Source of the DNA: Altererythrobacter sp. ZODW24
GTDB taxonomy: Bacteria; Pseudomonadota; Alphaproteobacteria; Sphingomonadales; Sphingomonadaceae
Assembly (NCBI RefSeq): GCF_003344885.1
Contig: NZ_CP031155.1
Coordinates: 186,001 to 250,000, forward strand
Direction of reading: 5' to 3'
DNA: 64,000 bases
The position numbers and the translations under genes were made by a program. Shown here piece after piece: positions 19,893 to 31,085 of the stretch (position 1 is the first letter of the stretch; every line of letters begins with the position of its first letter). Under the pieces are notes generated by a model, which was given only the letters and a program-made list of their open reading frames with translations, had not been told where the DNA came from and did no database searches.

Positions 19893-21448
19893 CAGTGTGC
19901 GCCCTCGCCGGCTGTATCGTCGTGTTCTTCAGAGATGTAATTCGCCGCATGATCCTTCGGCGCGCCGACTTCCAGCTTCGCATCGCCAGTTGGCGCAGCA
20001 CGGGCCAGGCGGGCATCGAGCGTGGCAATGTCTTGGCGCATCGGAGCAAGGAAGCTCTCTGGATAAACACCCATCCACAGCACCGCCGCAGCGATTGGCG
20101 TCAGCATGATCCACTCACGCGCATTCAGATCGAGCATCGCGGCTGCGTCAGCGTTCTTTTGCTTCCCGAACACCACCCGGCGATAGAGATACAACATGTA
20201 ACCCGCGCCAAGAATGATGCCGGTCGTCAGTACGAATGTCACCGTGCTGGACACTACATAGATGCCCGCGAGGCTCAGGAATTCAGCAACAAAACCGCTG
20301 GTACCCGGCAAGCCGATGCTGGCCATTGTGAACAACAGGAAGAAGATCGCATATTTCGGCATGTTGATGGCAAGGCCGCCGTAACGGTCAATCTCACGCG
20401 TATGCAAACGGTCGTAAATCACGCCTACGCAGAGGAAGAGCGCGCCAGATACTAAGCCGTGGCTGAGCATCATGATCATCGCGCCTTCGAGGCCTTGGAC
20501 ATTGAAGGCGAACAGGCCCGCCGTCACAATCGCCATATGTGCAACTGAGCTGTAGGCGATCAACTTCTTCATATCGTGCTGGACCAGCGCAATCAGGCTA
20601 GTGACCACAACTGCCATCATCGACAGGCTGAAGATCAACCACACGAATTGTGCGGAAGCTTCGGGGAACATCGGCAGGCTGAAACGAATAAAGCCGTAGC
20701 CGCCCATCTTCAGCAACACACCAGCAAGGATCACCGAACCAGCAGTCGGAGCCTGAACGTGCGCGTCGGGCAGCCAAGTGTGCACCGGCCACATTGGCAT
20801 TTTGACTGCGAAGCTGGCGAAGAACGCGAGCCACAACCAAGTCTGCGCGCTGGCGGCAAAGTCATATTGCATCAGCGTGGGGATATCGGTCGTGCCAGCT
20901 TCGTTCACCATCCACAGCATCGCGACCAGCATCAGTACCGAACCGAGCAGCGTGTAGAGGAAGAATTTATAGCTGGCGTAAATGCGGTTATCGCCGCCCC
21001 ACACGCCGATGATCAGATACATCGGGATCAGGCCGGCTTCGAAGAAGATGTAGAACAAGAACAGATCCTGCGCGGCGAAGACGCCGATCATCAGCAATTC
21101 CATGATCAGGAACGCCGCCATATATTCGCCGACGCGCTTCTGGATGCCTTCCCAGCTTGCCAATATGCAGATTGGCATCAGGAATACAGACAACACGATC
21201 AGCATCAGCGCGATACCGTCGATACCCAGCGCATAGCTGAAGCCTGCGAACAGCTCAGCGCGTTCAGTGAACTGCCATTGTGCGCCGCCAATTTCGTAAT
21301 TCAACCAAAGCAAAATGCCGAGACCGAGGTTGATCAGCGTGGCCACCAGCGCAATCATGCGCGCGGCTTTCGCTTCGGAGAACACGCAAGCCACAGCCGC
21401 GAGCAGCGGCACGAGGAGCATCAGTGAGAGGATCGGGAAGCCAGCCAT
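19892..21448 (-). CDS. nuoM: NADH-quinone oxidoreductase subunit M
   Basis: Antiporter-like membrane subunit of complex I, 518 aa. Conserved LPDAHVQAPTAGSV, the FFEAGLIPMY segment with its key Glu, and KKLIAYSSVAHM with Lys. The C-terminus is extended past the last TM by a polar tail of roughly 50 residues with EEHDDTAGEGAH, unusual but harmless in appearance. One-base overlaps with nuoL and nuoN. Confidence 0.97.
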   Translation of the reverse strand: MAGFPILSLMLLVPLLAAVACVFSEAKAARMIALVATLINLGLGILLWLNYEIGGAQWQFTERAELFAGFSYALGIDGIALMLIVLSVFLMPICILASWEGIQKRVGEYMAAFLIMELLMIGVFAAQDLFLFYIFFEAGLIPMYLIIGVWGGDNRIYASYKFFLYTLLGSVLMLVAMLWMVNEAGTTDIPTLMQYDFAASAQTWLWLAFFASFAVKMPMWPVHTWLPDAHVQAPTAGSVILAGVLLKMGGYGFIRFSLPMFPEASAQFVWLIFSLSMMAVVVTSLIALVQHDMKKLIAYSSVAHMAIVTAGLFAFNVQGLEGAMIMMLSHGLVSGALFLCVGVIYDRLHTREIDRYGGLAINMPKYAIFFLLFTMASIGLPGTSGFVAEFLSLAGIYVVSSTVTFVLTTGIILGAGYMLYLYRRVVFGKQKNADAAAMLDLNAREWIMLTPIAAAVLWMGVYPESFLAPMRQDIATLDARLARAAPTGDAKLEVGAPKDHAANYISEEHDDTAGEGAH

Positions 21449-23442
21449 CAGAAAAGCACCCAGCTAACTGCCGCGACAAGGCCGATGAGCATGACCAGTG
21501 CGTATGAATTGAGATAGCCGGACTGGAACTTCTTCGCTCCGACAGCGCCCTGTTCCACGACCCATGCGGCACCATTGGGGCCGAAGCGGTCGATGATACC
21601 TTGATCGCCGATGATCCAGAACTTGCGGCCTAGCCAGAATGCAGGCTTCACGAAGATCAGATTATACAGCTCGTCAAAGTACCATTTGTTGGCGACGAAA
21701 TTGTAAATTGGCCCCAGCTGCTCGGCGACTTTGCCCGGGAAGGATGTATCGCGGATATATCCGAACCAAGCGATGATGAAGCCAAGAACCATCACGACCA
21801 GCGCCGAGTATTTCACCCAATATGGAACGGCGTGCATCGCATGCATCAGCGCTTCATTGTAAAATACCGAGCCATTCCAGAAAGCGGCGCTGTCTAGGAA
21901 GTCATGCGCGAAGAATTGCCCGGCGAATATCGCACCGAGTGATAGCACGCCCAGCGGAATGAGCATCGACATCGGGCTTTCATGCGGATGATAGCCGCCA
22001 GTTGTGTCCTCGCCCGCTTCTGCAGGGGTTTTGTGAACCGAGTGCTGGATGTGCTCGCTTTCGATCCAGCGCGGCTTGCCCCAGAAGGTCAGGAACATCA
22101 GACGCCAGCTGTAGAAGCTGGTGAGCAATGCGGCGAACACGCCCATCCAGAATGCGAATGTGCCAAGTTCTGTACCGCGGGCAAACGCCACTTCGAGGAT
22201 GGCATCTTTCGACCAGAAGCCAGCGAAACCCGCGCCCAAGTGATAGATGCCAACGCCGGTAATCGCGAGCGTGCCGAAGAGCATGGCATAGAACGTGAAC
22301 GGGATTTTCTTACGCAGGCCGCCGTAATAGCGCATGTCCTGTTCGTGATGCATCGAATGGATCACTGAGCCGGCACCAAGGAACAGCAACGCCTTAAAGA
22401 AAGCGTGTGTGAACAGGTGGAACATGGCGACATTATATGCGCCCACACCGGCGGCAAAGAACATGTAGCCCAGCTGCGAGCAGGTCGAATAGGCGATGAC
22501 GCGTTTAATGTCCCACTGCGTCGTCCCGACGGTCGCGGCAAAGATACAGGTCGCCGCACCAATGAAGGTCACAAGACCCAGGGCAATCGGCGCAGTTTCG
22601 AACATAGGCGACAAGCGGCAAACCATAAATACACCCGCGGTCACCATCGTTGCAGCGTGGATCAGCGCGGATACAGGCGTCGGGCCTTCCATCGCGTCTG
22701 GCAGCCATGTGTGCAGGCCCAGCTGCGCCGACTTACCCATCGCGCCGATAAACAGCAGGATGCACAGAATATCCATCGTGTGCATACGGTAGCCAAGGAA
22801 GCCAATCGTCGCGCCGCTCATCGAAGGAGCCGCTTCGAGGATTTCGGGGATCGACGTGGTGCCAAAGACCAGGAACGTGCCGAAGATGCCGAGCATAAAA
22901 CCGAGATCGCCCACGCGGTTGACCACGAATGCTTTGATTGCTGCGGCGTTTGCGGTGGGTTTCTTGAACCAGAAGCCGATGAGCAGGTAAGACGCTAGGC
23001 CTACCCCTTCCCAACCGAAGAACATCTGCACCAGATTGTCTGCCGTTACGAGCATCAGCATCGCGAAGGTGAACAGGCTGAGGTAAGCGAAGAAGCGCGG
23101 CTGATCCGGGTCTTCCTCCATATAGCCCCAGCTATATAGATGGACGAGCGCAGAGACGGTGTTGATAACCACCAGCATCACTGCGGTTAGCGTATCGACA
23201 CGCAAGGCCCAATCGAACTCCAACCCGCCGGAGCGGACCCATTGAAGGACTGTGACGACTTCAGCGGTGTTAGCACCGGTGAGGAAGCCAAGGAAAATCT
23301 GCCAGCTAAGGCCAGCGGCCACAAACAGCGAACCGGTTGTGATGGTTTTGACAACCGTATTGCCCAGCGCGCGATTGCCGAGCCCGCCGATAATGGCGGC
23401 CAGCAGCGGCGCGAAGACGATGATCAGGATTGAAGTGGACAA
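21448..23442 (-). CDS. nuoL: NADH-quinone oxidoreductase subunit L
   Basis: Distal proton-pumping subunit of complex I, 664 aa, with the long lateral helix at the C-terminal end. Motifs: FFGWEGVGLASYLLIGFW with the conserved Glu, LPDAMEGPTPVSALIHAATMV minus its last residues, and YSTCSQLGYMF. Five bases after nuoK; 1-bp overlap with nuoM. Confidence 0.97.
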   Translation of the reverse strand: MSTSILIIVFAPLLAAIIGGLGNRALGNTVVKTITTGSLFVAAGLSWQIFLGFLTGANTAEVVTVLQWVRSGGLEFDWALRVDTLTAVMLVVINTVSALVHLYSWGYMEEDPDQPRFFAYLSLFTFAMLMLVTADNLVQMFFGWEGVGLASYLLIGFWFKKPTANAAAIKAFVVNRVGDLGFMLGIFGTFLVFGTTSIPEILEAAPSMSGATIGFLGYRMHTMDILCILLFIGAMGKSAQLGLHTWLPDAMEGPTPVSALIHAATMVTAGVFMVCRLSPMFETAPIALGLVTFIGAATCIFAATVGTTQWDIKRVIAYSTCSQLGYMFFAAGVGAYNVAMFHLFTHAFFKALLFLGAGSVIHSMHHEQDMRYYGGLRKKIPFTFYAMLFGTLAITGVGIYHLGAGFAGFWSKDAILEVAFARGTELGTFAFWMGVFAALLTSFYSWRLMFLTFWGKPRWIESEHIQHSVHKTPAEAGEDTTGGYHPHESPMSMLIPLGVLSLGAIFAGQFFAHDFLDSAAFWNGSVFYNEALMHAMHAVPYWVKYSALVVMVLGFIIAWFGYIRDTSFPGKVAEQLGPIYNFVANKWYFDELYNLIFVKPAFWLGRKFWIIGDQGIIDRFGPNGAAWVVEQGAVGAKKFQSGYLNSYALVMLIGLVAAVSWVLF

Positions 23443-23446
23443 AAGG

Positions 23447-23752
23447 TCAGCCCTTCATCTGGTTGACATCGTCAACGGCAATGGTGCCGCGACCACGGAA
23501 GTAGATCACGAGGATAGCAAGCCCGATAGCGGCCTCTGCCGCAGCAACGGTCAGCACGAACATGGCAAAAACCTGTCCGGTCAGATCACCAAGGAAGGCG
23601 CTGAATGCGACCAGATTGATGTTCACGGCCAGCAGGATGAGTTCGATTGCCATCAGAATGACGATCACATTCTTGCGGTTCAGGAAGATGCCAAGCACGC
23701 CCAGCACGAAAAGGATCGAGCTGACGACGACATAATGTTCGATGCCGATCAT
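23447..23752 (-). CDS. nuoK: NADH-quinone oxidoreductase subunit K
   Basis: Three-TM membrane subunit of complex I, 101 aa, normal length. The conserved Glu of TM2 ([19 protein letters not shown]) and of TM3 ([15 protein letters not shown]) are present. ATGA overlap with nuoJ. Confidence 0.97.
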   Translation of the reverse strand: MIGIEHYVVVSSILFVLGVLGIFLNRKNVIVILMAIELILLAVNINLVAFSAFLGDLTGQVFAMFVLTVAAAEAAIGLAILVIYFRGRGTIAVDDVNQMKG

Positions 23753-24378
23753 AGTTTGATCCCCTTCCCGATTTCAGGTTGCGTATTGACCGTCGCGTCT
23801 TGCGGACGGCGCTGGTTCTGTTTGCTGATGTTCTGGTGCGCACGATCGGGAACGTTGCTCACCCGGTCACGGTGGGTCAGCACGATGGCGCCGATCATCG
23901 CGACCAACAGGATGATGCCCGCAGTCTCGAACAAGAACAGGTACTTGCCGTACAGCAGCCCGCCGATACTCTCGATGTTGCTGCGTCCGATCAATTCAGG
24001 TGCCGCGCCGTCGGGTGTGCCCAGGCTAAGCGAACCGGCTTGATACGCGCCAATGCCCAGCACCAATTCAGCAAGCAATATTGCCGCGATCAGAATACCC
24101 AGCGGGAAATTTTTGATGAACCCTGCCCGCATTTCGGCAAAGTCGATGTCCAGCATCATCACTACGAACAAGAACAACACTGCGACCGCGCCGACATAGA
24201 CAATCACCAGCAGCATCGCGATGAATTCGGCGCCGACAAGCACCATCAGACCCGCGGCGTTAAAGAAAGCCAGAATCAGCCACAGCACACTGTGAACGGG
24301 ATTGCGCGACATGATCGTCAAAACGCCGGAGGCGATGACGAATGTGGCAAACATGTAAAAGGCGAAAGTGAGTATCAT
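23749..24378 (-). CDS. nuoJ: NADH-quinone oxidoreductase subunit J
   Basis: Five-TM membrane subunit of complex I, 209 aa. The TM3 region [19 protein letters not shown] holds the conserved Tyr and pi-bulge of the family. A soluble C-terminal tail of about 35 residues ([17 protein letters not shown]) follows the last TM. 27 bp after nuoI. Confidence 0.97.
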   Translation of the reverse strand: MILTFAFYMFATFVIASGVLTIMSRNPVHSVLWLILAFFNAAGLMVLVGAEFIAMLLVIVYVGAVAVLFLFVVMMLDIDFAEMRAGFIKNFPLGILIAAILLAELVLGIGAYQAGSLSLGTPDGAAPELIGRSNIESIGGLLYGKYLFLFETAGIILLVAMIGAIVLTHRDRVSNVPDRAHQNISKQNQRRPQDATVNTQPEIGKGIKL

Positions 24379-24405
24379 AAGCCCCGTCGTTAAGTTGTCG
24401 CGCGC

Positions 24406-24894
24406 CTAGCGGTAGGGAGCGTCGGCTTCAAGGTTTGCGGCGATTGCCCGCTCCCACTTGTCCCCGTTCGCAAGCAGCTTGGCTTTGTCATAAAGCAGTT
24501 CTTCGCGTGTTTCGGTCGCATATTCGAAATTCGGACCCTCAACTACAGCATCCACCGGGCAGGCTTCTTGGCAGAAACCGCAATAGATGCATTTGGTCAT
24601 GTCGATATCGTAGCGCGTTGTCCGGCGGCTGCCGTCTTCGCGCGGCTCGCTCTCAATGGTGATCGCCTGCGCCGGGCAAACGGCCTCGCATAGCTTGCAA
24701 GCAATGCAACGCTCTTCCCCATTGGGATAGCGGCGCAGCACATGCTCACCGCGAAAACGCGGGCTCAGCGGGTTCTTCTCGAACGGATAGTTGATCGTCA
24801 CCTTGGGCTTGAAGAAATACTTCAACGTCAGCGCATGCGCCTTGAGGAATTCCCACAGTGTGAAGCTTTTGATGAGGTGTGCGACGGTGCTCAT
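24406..24894 (-). CDS. nuoI: NADH-quinone oxidoreductase subunit I
   Basis: 8Fe ferredoxin-type subunit carrying clusters N6a and N6b, 162 aa from the ATG at 24894, which overlaps the nuoH stop by 4 bp. The two motifs are [16 protein letters not shown] and [16 protein letters not shown]. The frame is open about 70 codons further upstream inside nuoH, but that part has no family similarity. Confidence 0.97.
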   Translation of the reverse strand: MSTVAHLIKSFTLWEFLKAHALTLKYFFKPKVTINYPFEKNPLSPRFRGEHVLRRYPNGEERCIACKLCEAVCPAQAITIESEPREDGSRRTTRYDIDMTKCIYCGFCQEACPVDAVVEGPNFEYATETREELLYDKAKLLANGDKWERAIAANLEADAPYR

Positions 24895-25940
24895 GGTTTG
24901 AAGTGCCCCGTTGCCATCAGATAGCCGCTGATCACGACGATGAAGAAGATGCTCATCGGCAGGAAAACTTTCCAACCGAGGCGCATGAGTTGGTCGTAGC
25001 GGTAGCGCGGTACGGTCGCCATGACCCAGCTGAACAGGAAGAAGAAGAAGAACGTCTTGCCCAGCAGCCAGATGATGCCCGGCACAGCGTAAAGCGGCTC
25101 CCAATCAACCGGGGGCAACCAGCCACCGAAGAACAGGATCGCGTTGAGCACGCACATCAGCAGGATGTTGGCATATTCGCCCAGCCAGAACAGCGCGAAG
25201 CTCATTGAGCTATATTCGGTCTGGTAACCGGCGACGAGCTCGCTCTCCGCCTCGGTCAGATCGAACGGCACGCGTGCGGTTTCCGCCAGTGAGGAAATGA
25301 AGAACATCACCCACAGCGGGAACAGCAGCGGGTGGAACACGAAGCCGTTGAGGAAGCCGAAGATGTTACCCTTCTGCGCCAAAACGATCTCATTCAAATT
25401 GAACGATCCAGCGAACAGCACCACGCAGACGAGGATGAAGCCAATCGAGACTTCATAAGAAATCATCTGAGCTGCAGCTCGCATCGCACTGAAGAACGGG
25501 TATTTCGAGTTGGAAGCCCAACCCGCAATCACCACGCCGTAAACGCTCAGCGAACTGATCGCGAGAACATACAGCAGGCCGACATTGATGTTTGCCAGCA
25601 CCGCCGTCTCGCTGAACGGAATCACCGCCCAAGCCAGAAGCGCCACAGAGAATGTCAGGATCGGAGCGATCAGGAACAGGCCCTTATTCGCCGCGCTCGG
25701 GATGATGGTTTCCTGCAGGAATACCTTCAGGCCGTCAGCAAAGCTCTGCAACACGCCAAACGGTCCGACCACATTGGGCCCGCGCCGCAAATTGATCGCC
25801 GCCCATACCTTACGGTCGACATAAATGATCATCGCCACCGACAACATCAGCGGCAAGGCGATCAGAAGAATGCCAGCGATGGTCGCCGTGAACCAAGCGG
25901 CTTCATAAGACATGCCGATATTTACGAAGAATTCGGTCAT
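24891..25940 (-). CDS. nuoH: NADH-quinone oxidoreductase subunit H
   Basis: Membrane subunit at the quinone site of complex I, 349 aa, eight TM helices. Motifs: [19 protein letters not shown], the charged loop [19 protein letters not shown], and [11 protein letters not shown] at the end. ATGA overlaps with nuoG and nuoI. Confidence 0.97.
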   Translation of the reverse strand: MTEFFVNIGMSYEAAWFTATIAGILLIALPLMLSVAMIIYVDRKVWAAINLRRGPNVVGPFGVLQSFADGLKVFLQETIIPSAANKGLFLIAPILTFSVALLAWAVIPFSETAVLANINVGLLYVLAISSLSVYGVVIAGWASNSKYPFFSAMRAAAQMISYEVSIGFILVCVVLFAGSFNLNEIVLAQKGNIFGFLNGFVFHPLLFPLWVMFFISSLAETARVPFDLTEAESELVAGYQTEYSSMSFALFWLGEYANILLMCVLNAILFFGGWLPPVDWEPLYAVPGIIWLLGKTFFFFFLFSWVMATVPRYRYDQLMRLGWKVFLPMSIFFIVVISGYLMATGHFKP

Positions 25941-27946
25941 TCCGCAGCCTCCGCGAAGTCTTCGCCGTGGACCAGTTCCGCCGAGCAGCGCTGCATCGTC
26001 GGGCTGGAGCGGGCAATCGGGTTGGTCAAATAGAAGTCTGCAATCGGATAGCCAGCGATCGAACCTTCTGCCTTCGCCTTCTTATCCGCAGCCGGCAGCG
26101 CGCCGTAATTCGCGAGACCCTCCACGCCCAAATCAGGCACTGCCTTGATCATTTTGGCGCGGAGTTCGGCAAAGCTGTCGAAGCCGACTTCAACGCCAAC
26201 CGCATCGGCAAGCGCGCGCAGGATGGTCCAGTCTTCACGGGCATCGCCCGGTCCGAACACAGCCTTTTCGGCATATTGCACGCGGCCTTCAGTGTTGACG
26301 TAAGTGCCGTCTTTTTCGGTATAGGCCGCTGCAGGCAGGATGATATCCGCCGCATGCGCGCCTTTGTCGCCGTGATGGCCGATATAGACCTTCAGAGCAT
26401 CGCCAAACTGCGCGAAATCCATTTCGTCAGCACCGAGCGAGAACAGCAGCTTCGGCTTCTTCGCCACGATATCAGCGATGCCGCCCTTTTGAGCGTAACC
26501 AAGCATCAAGCCGCCCATCCGCGCCGCCGAGAAATGCAGAACGTTGAAGCCATTCCAACCGTCACCCACGAGCTTGAACTTCTCAGCCAGCGCGAGTGCC
26601 GGAGCAAGTGCGCCATTGGCGAGCCCTGCCCCGCCGAGAATAATCGCCGGACGTTCCGCGCCCTTGAACGCATCAGCCGCAGCCTTGGGCAATTTGCCCA
26701 GCACGCTGAGATCTTCGCCCAGGAAAGTCGCCGGATATGTGGTGTCCCACTCGGGGCCGACCACAAACACCTTTGCGCCGCGCTTCACAGCCTTGCGAAT
26801 GCGGACATTCACCAGTGGAGCCTCATGACGGATTTGGCTGCCGACGATCAGGATCGCATCGGCGGTTTCGATTTCAGCGAATGTCGTGTTGAAATTGACC
26901 GCAGCCAAGTTCGACACATCATACTTCATGCCGGTCTGACGGCTCTCAAGCAATTTCGAGCCCATCGCGCTGAGCAGCGACTTGGCCGCGAACATTGTTT
27001 CGCAATCGACCATATCGCCGGCAATCGCAGCAACGCTCTTGCCCGCTTTGATCTTCGCGATCGCCTTAAACGCATCATCCCAGCCTGCTTCGACAAGCTT
27101 GCCGGACTTACGGATGAATACCTTGTCGAGGCGGCGGCGCGTCAGGCCATCGACCTGATAGCGCGTCTTGTCCGAAATCCACTCTTCATTGACGTCGTCA
27201 TTGATGCGCGGAAGCACCCGCATCACTTCGCCGGAGCGGCTGTCGATACGGATATTCGCGCCGACTGCATCGGTCACATCAATGCTGAGCGTCTTCTTCA
27301 GCTCCCAAGGACGCGCCTCGTAAGCATAGGGCCGTGATGTGAGCGCGCCCACAGGACACAGATCGATCACATTAGCGCTCAGTTCATGCTCGGCAGCCTG
27401 TTCCAGATAGGTGGTGATCTGCATGCTTTCACCGCGATAGAGCGCGCCGATTTCGTCCACGCCAGCGACTTCTTCACTGAAGCGCACGCAGCGGGTGCAA
27501 TGGATGCAGCGGGTCATGATCGTTTTGATCAATGGCCCCATGTATTTTTCGGTCACCGCGCGCTTATTCTCGTCATAGCGCGAAGAACCACGGCCATAGG
27601 CGACGGCCTGATCCTGCAGATCGCACTCGCCGCCCTGATCACAAATCGGGCAATCGAGCGGATGGTTGATGAGCAAAAGCTCCATCACCCCTTCGCGGGC
27701 TTTCTTGACCATCGCGCTATCAGTGCGGATTTCCTGACCTTCAGTGGCCGGAAGTGCGCAGGATGCCTGCGGCTTTGGCGGTCCTGGCTTCACTTCGACC
27801 AGGCACATGCGGCAATTGCCAGCAATGCTCAGCCGCTCGTGATAGCAGAAACGCGGAATTTCCTTGCCGGCCAGCTCCGCCGCCTGGAGCACGGTTGCAC
27901 CAGCGGGAACTTCGATTTCCTGGCCGTCTACTGTGACTTTGGGCAT
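25937..27946 (-). CDS. nuoG: NADH-quinone oxidoreductase subunit G
   Basis: Large FeS subunit of the peripheral arm, 669 aa. N-terminal 2Fe-2S ferredoxin domain ([19 protein letters not shown]), the His/Cys ligands of N5 in [18 protein letters not shown], the N4 ligands in [16 protein letters not shown], then a molybdopterin-oxidoreductase-like domain without cofactor ligands. AGGAAG just upstream of the ATG. Separated from nuoF by about 1.2 kb holding two extra genes. Confidence 0.97.
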   Translation of the reverse strand: MPKVTVDGQEIEVPAGATVLQAAELAGKEIPRFCYHERLSIAGNCRMCLVEVKPGPPKPQASCALPATEGQEIRTDSAMVKKAREGVMELLLINHPLDCPICDQGGECDLQDQAVAYGRGSSRYDENKRAVTEKYMGPLIKTIMTRCIHCTRCVRFSEEVAGVDEIGALYRGESMQITTYLEQAAEHELSANVIDLCPVGALTSRPYAYEARPWELKKTLSIDVTDAVGANIRIDSRSGEVMRVLPRINDDVNEEWISDKTRYQVDGLTRRRLDKVFIRKSGKLVEAGWDDAFKAIAKIKAGKSVAAIAGDMVDCETMFAAKSLLSAMGSKLLESRQTGMKYDVSNLAAVNFNTTFAEIETADAILIVGSQIRHEAPLVNVRIRKAVKRGAKVFVVGPEWDTTYPATFLGEDLSVLGKLPKAAADAFKGAERPAIILGGAGLANGALAPALALAEKFKLVGDGWNGFNVLHFSAARMGGLMLGYAQKGGIADIVAKKPKLLFSLGADEMDFAQFGDALKVYIGHHGDKGAHAADIILPAAAYTEKDGTYVNTEGRVQYAEKAVFGPGDAREDWTILRALADAVGVEVGFDSFAELRAKMIKAVPDLGVEGLANYGALPAADKKAKAEGSIAGYPIADFYLTNPIARSSPTMQRCSAELVHGEDFAEAAE

Positions 27947-28121
27947 GGGCTTCCTGTTACGCTAGCCATGGCGCCCCAATGCGAAAACGGGAGCGACCTT
28001 CTTTGCCGGTTGTCTCTGTAGAAGAGTCCCCCGACTTGCAACCCGTTTCCACCCCTAAATCACACAAAAAAGGGGCCGTTTGACAACAGTGCCCCGCGCT
28101 GATTTACGATAGGGCTGGCTT

Positions 28122-28874
28122 TCAACCCGGGAGGTTGGAAATCCGGTGCCATTCGTAAAGCGCGGTCGAGATTGTCGCGCGCTGAAATGCCGACGGAACT
28201 TTTGTTGGCGTAGACTTCACACCGCACATCGGCGTTTCGGAATACAACCGGTCTAGCGCGGCACCTTCTTCCTGGGAGCCGACAGTCGTATCCAGAACCG
28301 CCATAGCGAGGTCGGGTGACAGCACTGAAACACATCGTCCAATCGTAAAGACCGAAACACCTTCCTCGCCGCCCATAAAGAAGTAGCGCGCTGCGCCCAT
28401 GTTCACGGGCTTGGGAAGAATTGATTGATCCGCACGGTCGAGCGATTGCAAGTAACGCTCGCTCATCGCAGCATTTACGAAAAACGGGATCGCAGGCTTG
28501 TCCGATTTCACGCAAAAGCTGTTGCCCTTGCGCATTCCTTTCATGAGCCGGTCATACTCATCAACCTTGGCGAAGCTGCCATCGACCATTGTGGTCAAAT
28601 CATTGCCTTCGGTTCCGGTCACGCAATCGGATATCTCAAGCCCCCGACTGTAGGATTCGATGGCTGCCTCGGGCTTTTCGAAGGCAACGTCCAAGCTGTA
28701 ACCTCGGACGAAATCCAATCCAGAACCGATCCGCCTGCTCGGGTCCACTCGCGTTGAGCCCGAGCCAGATGAGCTCCCCGATGGCGGGGGTTGTGATTGG
28801 CTCTGTGCCAGAGCCGGTGCGCTTATTGTCAACGATGCGCCTGCGAGAATTATACTTAAAGAACGGACGTTCAT
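28122..28874 (-). CDS. Secreted protein of unknown function inside the nuo operon
   Basis: 250 aa from the ATG at 28874, chosen because GGGGAGG lies 5-11 bases upstream and a signal peptide follows (cleavage after ALA at about residue 23). A Ser/Gly/Pro-rich linker (24-42) precedes a globular part with four Cys (84, 121, 181, 217), possibly two disulfides. I recognise no domain. Same strand as nuoF and nuoG, 113 bp after the 45-residue gene and 175 bp before nuoG, so it interrupts the operon. A longer in-frame start at 28979 exists but would bury the signal peptide. Confidence 0.75.
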   Translation of the reverse strand: MNVRSLSIILAGASLTISAPALAQSQSQPPPSGSSSGSGSTRVDPSRRIGSGLDFVRGYSLDVAFEKPEAAIESYSRGLEISDCVTGTEGNDLTTMVDGSFAKVDEYDRLMKGMRKGNSFCVKSDKPAIPFFVNAAMSERYLQSLDRADQSILPKPVNMGAARYFFMGGEEGVSVFTIGRCVSVLSPDLAMAVLDTTVGSQEEGAALDRLYSETPMCGVKSTPTKVPSAFQRATISTALYEWHRISNLPG

Positions 28875-28987
28875 TGTCGCCTCCCCATTTTTCTTTGAAT
28901 GGCGAGAGCAGTACACGGTTGCGCGCGTGGCCTCAAACCTCAAATCGCTGATTGGGGCTTTTGGCGCGCGGATGAGCACGCTTTGAC

Positions 28988-29125
28988 CTATTCACCCCCG
29001 TCATCGCCCCCTGACCAACCGGTTCGGCCATTGCGCCAGCGCCGGCGGATGTCCCAAGCCACAAACGTACCTCCGCAGAGAAGGAGCGCGCCATATGCGA
29101 TGAATTCCAGGGTTTCGTCGCTCAC
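28988..29125 (-). CDS. Small single-TM protein coupled to nuoF
   Basis: 45 aa, GTG start whose last two bases are the first two of the nuoF stop TGA (GTGA overlap), stop TAG at 28988-28990. Sequence features: short acidic N-terminus, one TM helix (about residues 7-24, [17 protein letters not shown]), then a basic RRRWRNGR stretch and a Gly/Asp-rich tail ending GGDDGGE. Positive-inside logic would place the tail in the cytoplasm. Its tight coupling to nuoF and sensible topology argue that it is real despite its size. Function unknown. Confidence 0.6.
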   Translation of the reverse strand: MSDETLEFIAYGALLLCGGTFVAWDIRRRWRNGRTGWSGGDDGGE

Positions 29126-30417
29126 TCAGCCGCTTCTGCGTATTCCGCATCGCGCTCAGTAATTCGGCGCTCCATCTCTGGCCGGAAGTGTTTGATCAGA
29201 CCTTGAATTGGCCATGCAGCGGCATCGCCCAAAGCGCAGATTGTGTGGCCTTCGACTTGCTTAGTAACTTCATACAGCATATCGATTTCAGCGATTTCGG
29301 CATCACCTTCACGCAGGCGCTCCATCACGCGCCACATCCAGCCAGTACCTTCACGGCAAGGGGTGCATTGGCCGCAGCTTTCGTGCTTGTAGAAATAGCT
29401 GAGACGGCTGATCGCGCGGACGATGTCGGTGGATTTATCCATCACGATGACTGCCGCTGTACCGAGGCCGGAGCCAACTTCTTTCAGCCCGTCGAAATCC
29501 ATCGGGGCGTTCATGATTTCATCCGCCGGGACGAGCGGAACCGACGAACCGCCGGGGATTACTGCAAGCAGATTATCCCATCCGCCGGTGATGCCGCCGC
29601 AATGTTTCTCGATCAATTCCTTGAACGGGATGCCCATTTCTTCTTCGACGACGCATGGCTTTTCGACATGGCCGCTGATCTGGAACAGTTTCGTGCCGTG
29701 ATTGCCCTCTCGGCCGAAGGAGCTGAACCAGCTCGCACCGCGTCGCAGGATTGTAGGCACAACGGCGATACTTTCGACATTGTTGACCGTGGTCGGGCAG
29801 CCATAAAGACCAGCGCCTGCCGGGAATGGCGGCTTCAGGCGGGGCTGGCCCTTTTTGCCTTCGAGGCTTTCGATCATCGCGGTCTCTTCGCCGCAAATGT
29901 AAGCGCCCGCACCGCGGTGCATATAGACGTCGAAATCATAGCCTGACTTCGCGGCATTCTTGCCGAGCAGTCCGGCGGCATAAGCCTCGTCGATTGCGGC
30001 CTGTAGCGTTTCGGCTTCGCGGATATATTCGCCGCGAATGTAAATGTAGGCAGCGCGCGCTCGCATAGCGTAACCGGCGACCAATGCGCCTTCAATCAGC
30101 TTATGCGGATCGTGGCGGATAATCTCGCGGTCCTTGCACGAACCGGGCTCGGATTCGTCGGCGTTAATGACGAGGAAGCTTGGACGGCCATCCTTGCTTT
30201 CTTTCGGCATGAAGGACCACTTCATGCCGGTAGGGAAGCCAGCCCCGCCCCGCCCGCGTAGGCCAGATACCTTCATTTCGTCGATGATGGAATCGTGACC
30301 CTTGGAGATTAAATCCTTGGTTTTGTCCCAATCACCGCGCTTCTGCGCGGCCTTCAGGCCCCAGTCCTGGAAGCCGTAGAGATTGGTAAAAATGCGGTCT
30401 TTATCAGCGAGGGCCAT
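29122..30417 (-). CDS. nuoF: NADH-quinone oxidoreductase subunit F
   Basis: NADH- and FMN-binding subunit with cluster N3, 431 aa from the ATG at 30417, which shares one base with the nuoE stop (TAATG). Motifs: [16 protein letters not shown] (NADH/FMN), [14 protein letters not shown], and [15 protein letters not shown] (4Fe-4S). The frame is open further upstream in nuoE but without similarity. Confidence 0.97.
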   Translation of the reverse strand: MALADKDRIFTNLYGFQDWGLKAAQKRGDWDKTKDLISKGHDSIIDEMKVSGLRGRGGAGFPTGMKWSFMPKESKDGRPSFLVINADESEPGSCKDREIIRHDPHKLIEGALVAGYAMRARAAYIYIRGEYIREAETLQAAIDEAYAAGLLGKNAAKSGYDFDVYMHRGAGAYICGEETAMIESLEGKKGQPRLKPPFPAGAGLYGCPTTVNNVESIAVVPTILRRGASWFSSFGREGNHGTKLFQISGHVEKPCVVEEEMGIPFKELIEKHCGGITGGWDNLLAVIPGGSSVPLVPADEIMNAPMDFDGLKEVGSGLGTAAVIVMDKSTDIVRAISRLSYFYKHESCGQCTPCREGTGWMWRVMERLREGDAEIAEIDMLYEVTKQVEGHTICALGDAAAWPIQGLIKHFRPEMERRITERDAEYAEAAE

Positions 30418-31085
30418 TACCAAGCCTTCCGGTAATCGTGATTGGCGTCGACCATTTCCTTGAGCGTTGTCGGGCCGCCGCTTGGCTCGGAGGTCTTGCG
30501 CCCCGGTTCCTGCGTGCCTTCTTTCGGCTCTTTGCCATCCGCCAGCGCATCGAGAACGGCGTCGAGGCGTTCTACGGTCAAATCTTCGTAGTTGCCGTCG
30601 TTGATCTGGACCATCGGCGCGGTGGCGCAATTGCCCATGCATTCGACCTCGGTCAGCGTCCACATGCCGTCATCGGTCGTGTGGCCAATTTCCATGCCGC
30701 GCTTCTTGCAGGCGGACATGATATCGTCCGATCCGCGCAGCATGCAAGGCGTGGTGCCGCAAACTTGCACATGGAATTTGCCTACTGGAACAAGGTTGTA
30801 CATGAAGTAAAACGTCGCAACTTCGAGCACGCGGATTACCGGCATATCAAGCTCGCGTGCGATGAATTCCATCACCGGCAGCGGCAACCAGCCCTGCGTG
30901 CCCGTTTCCTCACCAACCTGCCGCTGAGCAAGATCAAGAAACGGCATCACAGCCGATTTTTGGCGACCATCGGGATAAGACGCGACGAATTTCTTGGCCT
31001 TGGCTGCATTGGCCTTGGTCCATTTGAAATCACCCCATCGCTCGCGCAATTCAGGTGTGTCAGGTGCGAGTTGGCGATCAGCCAT
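30417..31085 (-). CDS. nuoE: NADH-quinone oxidoreductase subunit E
   Basis: 2Fe-2S (N1a) thioredoxin-fold subunit, 222 aa. Cluster ligands in VCGTTPCML and [13 protein letters not shown]-terminal extension of about 40 residues ([16 protein letters not shown]...) after the core resembles the longer alphaproteobacterial form. Its start lies inside the last codons of the 94-residue gene upstream (8-bp overlap). Confidence 0.97.
   Translation of the reverse strand: MADRQLAPDTPELRERWGDFKWTKANAAKAKKFVASYPDGRQKSAVMPFLDLAQRQVGEETGTQGWLPLPVMEFIARELDMPVIRVLEVATFYFMYNLVPVGKFHVQVCGTTPCMLRGSDDIMSACKKRGMEIGHTTDDGMWTLTEVECMGNCATAPMVQINDGNYEDLTVERLDAVLDALADGKEPKEGTQEPGRKTSEPSGGPTTLKEMVDANHDYRKAW

Noticed and set aside
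20576-21427. A 283-codon open frame antisense to nuoM
   Set aside because: Composition is dominated by His, Gln and Arg, as expected from reading a membrane-protein gene backwards; no motif.
24895-25104. A 70-residue N-terminal extension of NuoI
   Set aside because: It lies inside nuoH in another frame and has no similarity; the ATG overlapping the nuoH stop is the natural start.
25967-27337. A 456-codon open frame antisense to nuoG
   Set aside because: It mirrors the codon pattern of nuoG, has no family similarity and no ribosome site; such shadows are common opposite long GC-rich genes.
28861-28872. GAAC-N4-GTTC palindrome resembling a Bacillus-type SOS box
   Set aside because: It lies in the first codons of the secreted protein, and this lineage's LexA uses GTTC-N7-GTTC, as seen before lexA.
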